Assembly (NCBI RefSeq): GCF_001540865.1
Contig: NC_033622.1
Location: 5,125,978-5,189,977 of the forward strand
Length of the DNA: 64,000 bases
Source: Ananas comosus
Taxonomy: Eukaryota > Streptophyta > Magnoliopsida > Poales > Bromeliaceae
Direction: 5' to 3'
Shown here: positions 56,294 through 64,000 of the stretch, in pieces
Layout: each line of letters begins with the position of its first letter
How positions within the stretch are numbered: position 1 is the stretch's first letter
The notes under the pieces: model-generated
Seen by the model: the letters and a program-made list of their open reading frames with translations, nothing else
The model's database searches: none
What the model was told of the DNA's origin: nothing
Translations under genes and position numbers: made by a program

Positions 56294-57246
56294 TGTCACG
56301 CCCGGGTACCAGCGGAAGCATATCCGGTACGTGCACAGACCCGCCATACACCTACAGTATATAGTCGAATTCTTGCAATTTTAGCTTCCTAACTGAAATT
56401 CTTGCTTACCTCAGGTTAGAACACCTTCTAAAGGTCACCAAATAAGCTCCACGTGGTTCAGAAACCCGCTGCGAAGACACAATTTTCAAACTGCATCAAT
56501 TCGATCGAATAACCCGCGTATAGTTCGAAATAGCTTCATAAATAGCGAGACATCTCTAATAAGCTTCAAAGTAGCTTATCCCTGGTCTAAGGAGGTTCAT
56601 TCATAGCTAATTAACTCATATTTACATGCTGAAACCTCAGGTTAAAACAGTTGGAAGCAAAAACCCAAAATCAATACTCAAATCGACTAATAGAACGTCG
56701 ATAACGGAAAAGTCGAGTCGATTACCTTCTCAAGCTTCCAACCAGCACCTCACTGGCTCAGAGCTGCGAAAGCCTTCCCAAACACTCCCTCACACGTCCA
56801 CGTAAGCTCCGCAACACTCGCAATCAGCGGAAAACCAACGTTGCGACGAAAACGAGCGAAATCGGCGATTTCTTTGTAGAGAGAGAAAAACCCTAGAGAG
56901 AGAGAGAGAAAATGGTGCAAGGCTGCTTCTCTGGTCTCCAACAACCTCCACTGAGCACCAGGAGTCGTGCTGGGTTCAAATAGATAGGGATCAAATGTGA
57001 AATTACCAAATTAGTCTTGCTGCCACGTTTTACCATTGTGTACCGGTACACCATGATGGCTGTACCGGTACACCAAACAGAAAACTGCTGATTTTGCCAG
57101 ATCAGCGCACTTTCTTGCTTTTAGCTTTCCAATCGCCCTCTAACTTGTCCAAAAACTTGTCCAAGCCTTTTAGAATATGTAGGATAGTTCCATATTTCAT
57201 TCCACACACTCGAACTCCGCAATTTGCAAAAGTTCAATGTATTACA
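56294..57246 (-). mobile_element. Nested solo LTR J, TSD AAAAC
   Basis: The plus strand begins TGTCACGCCCGGG and ends AATGTATTACA; the flanks AAAAC are identical (56289-56293 and 57247-57251). It is 953 bp, much shorter than the other LTRs, yet shares their 3' terminus and a 5' start close to TGTAGTACACTGAACTTT. It has two TGTACCGGTACA palindromes near 57038-57073 and a GAGAGA tract at 56895-56912. It is inserted in LTR I and so is younger. Confidence 0.92.
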
Positions 57247-58320
57247 AAAACATAGAATGCAAAGAACTTGAGATTGAGACATAATGACATACAACCTTAG
57301 AGCTAAGGGTCATTTGTGCATAATTTCCTTATAGTTAAGGAACGGATTGAACTTGACATCCTTTGAGTTAAGGATTGGATCATACTCGCTATAAGTCCTT
57401 GCTCGAGGGCGGTAGCTCCCCCTCGAGCGATGCGCTCTGGAGTTTGTCATCACTGGGTTGGTGCTGTTCCCCAGAGGATGGTCCCCGTCGAGTTGTAGGA
57501 GTCTCCTCGACGATTTGGGATTTTGAGTTGGTGAGTTAATGCGGCGAAACCCACAGGTTAGTCATGGGATTGAACAAGAGATCAAAGAACTTGCATTCTT
57601 CATGAGTTTTACATTGAGCATCCTTATTGATAGCTTTGTTCAGGCATATTAGTTGCATTTGTACAGTTGGTTACTTATCTGCTTGTTTCTTTCTATTATG
57701 CCTAGTTAGACCTAGTGGGAAAGTCGGTGAGATTGGGGCCGAACCCACTGGGAACTTCGTTGTAGTTCTCACCCCATTATTTCCACAGAGTCGGGACAGA
57801 GCGAGCCGGTGAGCGACCGCGGTAAAGGTATCGCGCCGTAGACAGTGACTACCCGAGTCGGGTTTTATACTTTTGCTAGTAGCATACCCTTATATCATCT
57901 TTTGTACTTGATGAATTGAGATGTAAAGGAAAAGAATGTAAACTTCTATTTTGAGAAAAATGTGATGTAAAAAAAAGAAATGATGAAAAGCATGTATATG
58001 TAAAAGAATCGTGAATGTAAAGATTGAATGCAATGTATGTGATAAAAAATGAATCATAGTACATCGTGAATGTAAAGATTGAATGCAATGTATGTGATAA
58101 AAAATGAATCATAGTACTTGTGAGTTGTTTAGTTTAATATTCTTTCACTCTGGCTATTGCTTACCCTCGTGTAAGCCGTAATTGTATGTTTCCGCTTGTG
58201 CATTCTTTCTGCTTGAATTGTACATGTGTTGAGCCTTGGGCGGACAGGGAAGACTCTGTCCGTTCGGCGTCTGTTCGACGTGCCCGGGCCGGCCAAAGGG
58301 ATCGGTCCCGGGGCGTGACA

Positions 58321-59012
58321 GCGAGGCCTATCGTTGGTGGTTGGATGTTCAAGACAACCCCAGCACGGATTTGTCGGCTATCTCATGGAAGCGGTTCAAG
58401 GAACTTCTTTTGGCGCATTACTTCCCTGACAGCATCAAGAGGCAAATGGAGAAAGACTTGTGCGGATTGCACTAGGATGACGTACAGTAGCTGAGTACGA
58501 GCGGGAGTCATGCCTTTCGTAGTGCGGCCGGGACGACGAGGACAATGCCTGCATCTTCGAGAGTTTCGATCTTCCGGTTTGTGCAAACGTCAAATCTGCA
58601 GACCTACCGGGAAGTGGTGAACTGCGCTCTCATTGTGGAGAGGGGCGCGGCGGATATGCAGGAACGGAGAGAAGGCATGGACAAGGGTAAGGACAAAAGG
58701 CCCGCGGCTGAGAGTGCGAGTCAGTCACACTCTAGGAGGCCGCCGAGACACCCTAGGAGCCAGTCGCGAGGGCATGGCTTATATGCACAGCGAAGAGGTT
58801 CTGATCGTCGCCGACCTCCCGAGTGCTTGATCTGTGGTGGTCCCCACATTCCACCGCAGTGCCCGCAGTGGGGAGACAGGTGCTTCCTGTGTGGCTAGGA
58901 GGGCCACTTCCGGACCGAGTGCCCGAGGGGTTCGTCACCGGCACCGTTATCTGCATCGGCACGGGCATTACCAGCTGCCAGTCAGGGGACTCTTGAAAGT
59001 TTTGAGGAGCCC
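58321..59012 (+). pseudogene. Ty3/gypsy Gag fragment (first lineage)
   Basis: It begins abruptly at the LTR I end with EAYRWWLDVQDN and LLLAHYFPDSIKRQMEKDL, closely related to Gag G1. The zinc knuckle at about 58822-58925 reads CLICGG...CFLCG-stop-EGHFRTEC, with a TAG inside it (probably from CAG). A frameshift and small deletion lie near 58470-58560. It ends at a copia-type sequence near 59013. Confidence 0.82.
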
Positions 59013-59437
59013 AAGGATCTAGAGGGGGGTGAATAGGTGAACGGCCAAAAACCACAAATCTCGATGCAATAAAAATAAATGCGGAAAATAAAAAGCACAC
59101 CAAGATTTACGTGGAAAAACTCCAATTTGGAGAAAAACCCATGGGACCAACACGCGAAAAAATAATTCACCCTAGTGGTATTAGTACTACGAGAAGTACT
59201 TGTCGCAGCACCTAAGCCGCACTTGTTTCCGCCAAGCACCTAAGCCTAGCAACCGAGCACCTAAGCTCACCGCAGCACCTAAGCCGCACTAACTTCGAAG
59301 CACCTAAGCTTCACCTCCGCAAGCACCTAAGCTTTCACTCCCGCACCTGTTGGGTCTCCCATCGCGCTTTTAAGTATCCTCCAATTCTCTCCAACTCAGG
59401 CACCTCAGCCATTAGTGGAACATTAGAAAAGAGAATN
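59013..59437 (-). mobile_element. SIRE-type copia LTR fragment
   Basis: Minus-strand TATTCACCCCCCTCTAG near its 3' end and the TTACGTGGAAAAACTCC block (plus strand, about 59108) are typical of copia LTR ends of this type. The right limit is the N at 59438, so its other end and target duplication cannot be seen. Confidence 0.55.
59208..59333. repeat. Six copies of the decamer GCACCTAAGC
   Basis: Six near-identical copies with 18-26 bp spacing lie within the SIRE-type fragment. Spacers vary, so it is a dispersed short motif array and not a simple tandem repeat. Confidence 0.8.
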
Positions 59438-59438
59438 T

Positions 59439-59905
59439 GGATCGACTCAATGGAAACGCTCTTCGAGGACTTGAATACCTCGGAGAAAGACAAGGTGTAT
59501 CTCGCCTCCCATTGCTTAGAGAAGGCGGCGATGGTGTGGTGGAAGCAAGTTAAGCGGGATCGATTATCCGATCTTCCGCCTATGCTTTGGGAGGAGTTCA
59601 AGAGAGCGGTATTCGCGAACTACTTCCCCGACACGGTTAAGCGAAAGCTACAAGAGAAGTTCCGCAAACTAAGACAAGGAGATCGCTCGGTAGTGCACTA
59701 CGAGCAGGAGTTCTCCCACATTATTGATTGCGTCCCGGATGTTGTTCGTGATGACCGAGACTGAGCTGATTGGTTCTTGCGAGGACTCCAGCCTAGAATT
59801 TACGAGAAGGTGCAAATCCTTAAGTTGACGACCTTTGCGGAGGTCTTTGATCGGGCCCTATAGGTGGAGCACGGTAACGCCTACGCATGAGAGAAGCGTG
59901 AAGCT
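59439..59905 (+). pseudogene. Ty3/gypsy Gag (second lineage)
   Basis: The retrotrans_gag core is visible (VWWKQVKRDRLSDLPPMLWE, FANYFPDTVKRKL, YEQEFSHIIDCVP). It covers the same part of Gag as 58321-59012 but is clearly divergent, so it belongs to another element. Stops at 59762 (CGA to TGA), 59862 (TGG to TAG) and 59888 (CGA to TGA) separate it from the Pol frame. The left end is the N at 59438. Confidence 0.85.
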
Positions 59906-62728
59906 ATGGCCAAGTCAAGGGATAAAGGCAAGAAGCGAGTGGCGGGCGGTGCCTGGGGCCGGCCGAATGCAAAGAAACCCCCTCGGTATCCCCGACAGCA
60001 AGCCAGGAGTTGGAGACCTCCTCGATGTGTTATTTGTGGCGGTGAGCACCAAGTGTCGACTTGCTCGCAGCGTGAAGGAAAATGTTTCAATTGTGGTCAA
60101 CCGGGACATCTTATTCGGGAGTGCCTGAGCTGGACGTCGTCTGCGCCGACGGCGGCATCAGCACCGTCTACCCAGAGGCAGCTTGTGGGGTTGCCACCAG
60201 CGATGTCGGCTGGACGCGCGTCATCACCGCGTCAGCCGGAGGGATCACGAGCACCTAGTGGCCGGGTTTTGGCCACTCAGGTGGAGGAGCAGCCTGCAGC
60301 ACCAGATGACGTTGTGGCAGGTATTATTCTGATTAATGGCACTAGAGCTAGAGCTTTATTTGATATGGGTGCATCTCATTCATTTATTGGTGCATCATTT
60401 GCGAGAACTCATGGCATCAAAATAGTGCATAATTATGACTATTGGTGGGTCAATGCACCGGAACATTCGTTCAGAGTGCACGAGGAGTGCTTGGCTTGTC
60501 CAATTCAGATAGGAGAATGGATTATGCCAAGCGACTTGTTGGTGCTAGACAGAATGTGGGGATTTGATGTAATCTTGGGGACCAATTGGCTCTCCAAGTA
60601 TTATGCAGTTATAGATTGCGAGAGTAAGGTGATTACGTTTTGCAAGCCTAACCAAGAGGAGTTGGTGTATCGCGCGTGTAAGAGCAAGCGCTTTGCGGCG
60701 ACCATATCGGCGGCGAGGGCGAGGAAGATGATCAAAGGTGAATGTAAAGCCTATTTGGCAACCATGATAGATACTCAAAGGGAGCACCCTGAGTTGGGTA
60801 ATATTCGAGTTGTGTGTGAGTTTCCGGATGTATTTCCGGCGGAGTTACCGGGATTGCCACCAGACCGGGAGGTTGAGTTTATCATTGACTTGATTCTCGA
60901 GGCGGCGCCAATCTCGAAGGCTCTGTATAGAATGGCACTGGTGGAACTAGTGGAGTTAAAAGCACAACTACAAGACTTGCTCGATAAAGGCTTCGTAAGG
61001 CCGAGTGTGTCACCGTGGGGAGCTCCGGTGCTATTTGTGAAAAAGAAAGACAGTACACTTCGACTTTGCGTAGACTATCGCGAGTTGAACAAAGTAACGG
61101 TCAAGGACAAGTACCCGTTGTCGAGAATTGACGATCTGTTTGATCAGTTGCAAGGGTTGAAGGTGTATTCGAAGATTGATCTCCAATCGGGGTATCATCA
61201 ACTAAAGATTAGACCGAAGGATGTGCACAAAACGGCGTACCGTACGCGGTATGGCCATTATGAGTCCACGGTAATGCCGTTTGGACTTACTAATGCCTCG
61301 GCAGCATTTATGGACTTGATGAATCGAGTCTTTCGGCCGTTGTTGGATCGATGCGTCGTGGTGTTCATTGATGACGTGTTGGTCTATTCGAAAAGCGAGG
61401 AGGAGCACGAGAAGCATTTGAGAGCCGTGCTACAGATTCTCCGACATGAGAAGCTTTATGCCAAGTTGAGGAAATGTGATTTTTGGCTTACGGAGGTCAC
61501 ATTCTTGGGCCACGTGATATCGGGCGATGGAGTCTCGGTAGATCCTAAGAAGGTGGAGGCGATCAAGAATTGGCCTCGTCCAACGAGTGTAGCGGAGGTC
61601 CGCAGTTTTCTTAGACTCGCGGGCTACTACCGGCGGTTTGTGGAAGGGTTTGCCAAAATAACTACTCTACTAACGCGCCTTACCCACAAAGGAGTGAAGT
61701 ATATTTGGAGAACCGATTGCGATCGGAGCTTCGAAGAGTTGAAGAACAGGTTGACATCGACCCCGGTGCTTGCCTTCCCCACTCCAGGGGAGACCTTCGT
61801 AGTGTACAGTGATGCTTCATACAGTGGTCTCGGGTGTGTGTTAATGCAAAATGGCCGGGTGATAGCTTATGCTTCATGCCAGTTGAAGAGTTGTGAAAAG
61901 AACTACCCGATTCATGACCTTGAGTTAGCCGCGGTGATATTCGTGCTAAAGTTATGGAGGCATTATCTGTACGGTGAGCATTGTGAGATCTACACAGATC
62001 ATAAAAGCCTCAAATACTTGTTCACCCAGAGGGAATTGAATATGCGACAGCGGCGGTGGTTGGAGTTGTTGAAGGACTATGACGTCACTATACTTTACCA
62101 CCCCGGAAAAGCCAATGTCTTAGCCGACGCGCTAAGTAGAAAATCAGTGGAAAACTTGGCGACGACAATCACGTCACAGCCGTTATTGCAAAAGGAGATG
62201 CAACGGTTGGGCCTCGAAGTAGTAGCGCCGGGAGTGCCGGCAACACTAGCTGCGTTGGTAGTGCAACCGACCTTGTTGGAGAAGATCAAAGAGTTGCAAG
62301 CTTCAGACTCTTATCTTCAAAAGGTGCGGAGTCAAGTTGAAAGTGGTAGTGCTGACGATTTCAGCATTGGAACCGATGGCACACTCCGATTTAGAAGTCG
62401 TTGGTGTGTGCCTAAAAATGATGATGTTCGGAGGGCGATCATGCAAGAAGCGCATCAATCTCCCTATAGTATACACCCGGGCGGCACTAAAATGTACCAA
62501 GACTTGAAAGCGCATTATTGGTGGCCGAGTATGAAAAGAGAAATTGGAGAATTTGTGGCACAGTGTCTCACGTGCCAACAGGTGAAAGCGGAGCGCCGGT
62601 TTCCGGCGGGGAAGCTTCAAAGTCTACCAATATCCGTTTGGAAATGGGAAGACATTGCGATGGATTTCGTTACCGGTTTGCCTCGATCACAAGGCGGACA
62701 TAATGCAATATGGGTAATTGTGGGTTGA
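59906..62728 (+). CDS. Ty3/gypsy Gag-Pol fragment, 940 residues
   Basis: The longest open frame in the window. In order: zinc modules ([13 protein letters not shown] and [14 protein letters not shown], residues 41-73); protease ([12 protein letters not shown], Asp at about residue 153, with Met where Thr is normal); RT ([24 protein letters not shown] near residue 487); RNase H ([35 protein letters not shown]); integrase zinc module ([11 protein letters not shown]...CLTCQQ) and the first catalytic Asp ([10 protein letters not shown]). It stops at VIVG where a conserved Arg codon is TGA. The ATG at 59906 is internal to the former polyprotein. Clade could be a chromovirus, but the diagnostic C-terminus is missing. 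Confidence 0.92.
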   Translation: MAKSRDKGKKRVAGGAWGRPNAKKPPRYPRQQARSWRPPRCVICGGEHQVSTCSQREGKCFNCGQPGHLIRECLSWTSSAPTAASAPSTQRQLVGLPPAMSAGRASSPRQPEGSRAPSGRVLATQVEEQPAAPDDVVAGIILINGTRARALFDMGASHSFIGASFARTHGIKIVHNYDYWWVNAPEHSFRVHEECLACPIQIGEWIMPSDLLVLDRMWGFDVILGTNWLSKYYAVIDCESKVITFCKPNQEELVYRACKSKRFAATISAARARKMIKGECKAYLATMIDTQREHPELGNIRVVCEFPDVFPAELPGLPPDREVEFIIDLILEAAPISKALYRMALVELVELKAQLQDLLDKGFVRPSVSPWGAPVLFVKKKDSTLRLCVDYRELNKVTVKDKYPLSRIDDLFDQLQGLKVYSKIDLQSGYHQLKIRPKDVHKTAYRTRYGHYESTVMPFGLTNASAAFMDLMNRVFRPLLDRCVVVFIDDVLVYSKSEEEHEKHLRAVLQILRHEKLYAKLRKCDFWLTEVTFLGHVISGDGVSVDPKKVEAIKNWPRPTSVAEVRSFLRLAGYYRRFVEGFAKITTLLTRLTHKGVKYIWRTDCDRSFEELKNRLTSTPVLAFPTPGETFVVYSDASYSGLGCVLMQNGRVIAYASCQLKSCEKNYPIHDLELAAVIFVLKLWRHYLYGEHCEIYTDHKSLKYLFTQRELNMRQRRWLELLKDYDVTILYHPGKANVLADALSRKSVENLATTITSQPLLQKEMQRLGLEVVAPGVPATLAALVVQPTLLEKIKELQASDSYLQKVRSQVESGSADDFSIGTDGTLRFRSRWCVPKNDDVRRAIMQEAHQSPYSIHPGGTKMYQDLKAHYWWPSMKREIGEFVAQCLTCQQVKAERRFPAGKLQSLPISVWKWEDIAMDFVTGLPRSQGGHNAIWVIVG

Positions 62729-63321
62729 TTGACAAAGTCGGCACACTTCTTGCCGATTCACACTACGTGGTCGGGAGACAGGTTAGCTCAGGTGTATCTT
62801 GACGAGGTTGTGAGACTGCATGGGGTTTCGGTGTCAATTGTATCGGATCAAGACCCCAGGTTCACATCTCATTTTTGGAGGAGCCTGCAAGATGCATTGG
62901 ACACACGGCTCGATTTCAGTACAACATTTCATCCTCAGAGTGATGGACAGTCGGAGAGGACGATACAAATTCTCGAGGATATATTGCAAGCGTGTGTACT
63001 TGATTACAGGGATGGATAGCACAACTACTTGCTGATGGCGGAGTTCGCGTATAATAACAGTTACCAAGAAAGCATCGCGATGGCGTCATTTGAGGCATTA
63101 TATGGAAAGAGGTGCCGTTCCCCGATTCATTGGAGCGAGGTGGGCGAAAGAGTTACTCTTGGCCTCGATGTAGTGCGGGAGGCGGAGGAAAGAGTTCGCC
63201 TTGCCCGTCAGCGTCTTGTGACGGCACAATCAAGGCAAAAGAGTTATGCCGACAAGCACATAAGAGAATTAGAATTCGCGGTTGGAGACCGTGTATTTGT
63301 GAATGTATCGCCTATGCGTGG
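62729..63321 (+). pseudogene. Ty3/gypsy integrase, C-terminal part
   Basis: It continues the 59906-62728 frame: VSIVSDQDPRFTSHFW holds the second catalytic Asp and QSDGQSERTIQILE the catalytic Glu. A TAG at 63017-63019 (probably from TGG) interrupts it. The rest runs EFAYNNSYQESI to VGDRVFVNVSPMRG and is cut at about 63321 by a different LTR-like sequence, so the GPY/F module and any chromodomain are absent. Confidence 0.88.
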
Positions 63322-63638
63322 TGTAACATACCAGATTTTGGTATAAAAATAAAAATAAATAAAAATAGTGTGAGAAACTATTTTTATTGAATTTATAGAA
63401 GTAAAACATAAGTCAGAAGTGACTTGTGCTGAAATCGGAATGAAAACAGAACATCTAGAATTTTCTGTTGGAAACGGGACAGATAAATTAGCAGAAAATG
63501 CACAGTCTCAGAAAATTATGAAAATTGGAGGATAAGTCAGAAATATTTTTACGAGGCTAGATTTAAAGTTTCATATTTTTCTGACACCCGTAGAGTGAGA
63601 AATAAAATCCGACAGCTATCTGATAAAGATTGCAGTTC
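63322..63638 (+). mobile_element. Unidentified LTR-like fragment
   Basis: It starts TGTAACATACCAGATTTTGG, a plausible LTR terminus, exactly where integrase is interrupted. It is AT-rich and non-coding. It ends at the junction with LTR K. No other copy of it was seen in the window. Confidence 0.4.
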
Positions 63639-64000
63639 GGGTTGGTGTTGTTCCCCAGAGGACGGTCCCCGTCGAGTCCGATTAGGAGTCTCCTCGACGA
63701 TTTGGATTTTGAGTTGGTGAGTTAATGCGGCGAAACCCACGGGTTACCCGCCATGAGATTGAACAAGAGATCAAGAACTTGCATTCTTCATGAGTTTTAC
63801 ATTGAGAATCTTTATTGAGAGCTTTGTTTCAGGCATATTAGTTGCATTTGTACAGTTGGTTACTTATTTGCTTATTTCTTTCTATTCTGCTGAGTTTTAG
63901 ACCTAGTGGGAAAGTCGGTGAGATTGGGGCCGAAACTATGGAAACTGTCGTTGTAGTTCTCACCCTACTATTTCCACAGAGCCAGGACGACGAGGCCGGC
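63639..64000 (+). mobile_element. LTR K, 3' LTR fragment, runs off the window
   Basis: It is nearly identical in order and wording to 57455-57812 of LTR I (GTTCCCCAGAGGAYGGTCC, TGAGTTGGTGAGTTAATGCG, CAGGCATATTAGTTGCATTT). Same orientation as LTR I, so probably the 3' LTR partner. It lacks the LTR's 5' half, including the ACCGGT cluster, and continues past 64000. Confidence 0.8.

Larger units (their letters stand above)
54806..58320 (+). mobile_element. 5' LTR I (Ty3/gypsy, GGACCGGTCC subtype)
   Basis: It starts TGTAATGTACCGAAAC at 54806 and ends GGGGCGTGACA at 58320. Without the nested solo LTR and its duplication it is 2,557 bp. ACCGGT palindromes lie at about 54983-55205, and a CT-rich leader follows at 55318-55385. 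The CCGAACCCACTGGGAACTT block is near 57739. The 63639-64000 sequence repeats its 3' part in the same orientation, so this is the 5' LTR of the element to its right. No primer site follows; Gag-coding sequence begins at once, so the start of the internal region was deleted. Confidence 0.8.

Noticed and set aside
1..64000. tRNA or complete rRNA genes
   Set aside because: No cloverleaf with recognisable A and B boxes was noticed. The only rRNA-like sequence is the 5S-derived part of a TRIM LTR, which is not a functional 5S gene.

Overview
The window is nuclear DNA of a flowering plant. The evidence is dense Ty3/gypsy and Ty1/copia retrotransposons, PIF/Harbinger and Mutator-like MITEs, a plant mobile domain (PMD) gene with introns, and one exon with a plastid transit peptide. 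The species cannot be read from the sequence; a monocot is my weak guess. There is nothing prokaryotic, no tRNA, and no complete host gene. Four single N positions (19536, 32232, 32660, 59438) mark contig joins, and two of them are flanked by perfect duplications that look like assembly artefacts.

Layout. 1-7041: an old LTR-type region on the minus strand, split by a 2.96-kb solo LTR (3254-6211, target duplication TTACC). 7042-12322: the least repetitive part. It holds a minus-strand first exon of a chloroplast protein (11666-11938), one further exon-like block (10068-10206), a possible copia LTR and a TTA-flanked Harbinger MITE (10843-11456). 12323-13098: a Mutator-like MITE with a 9-bp target duplication. 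13575-18703: two plus-strand solo LTRs. 18718-27698: a minus-strand Ty3/gypsy composite made of a 5' LTR, gag-protease-RT, another LTR, a second RT-RNase H copy and a 3' LTR stub. 28327-29351: a chain of short TRIM elements, one LTR of which carries a 5S-rRNA-like pol III promoter. 29352-31411: an LTR. About 31412-40890: a decayed Ty1/copia element with a solo LTR inserted in its 3' part. 40891-42242: a SIRE-like copia LTR. 42777-43442: a 78-bp minisatellite.

About 44298-54805 is the most interesting part. A Ty3/gypsy Tat-lineage element on the minus strand (two RNase H domains) has a PMD/coiled-coil gene of about eight exons in its 3' region, in antisense. 54806-64000: a plus-strand gypsy composite with a 5' LTR (which contains its own nested solo LTR), two different gag lineages, a 940-residue Pol reading frame and the start of a 3' LTR that runs off the window.

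How it fits together. None of the elements is intact. Nearly every premature stop I could interpret is explained by a C-to-T or G-to-A change (CGA, CAA or CAG to a stop, or TGG to TAG/TGA), as expected for long-methylated silent DNA. Most full-size gypsy LTRs share one 3' terminus (GGGGCGTGACA or a close variant) but have two different 5' modules. All carry clusters of the palindromic core ACCGGT just upstream of the probable TATA box.
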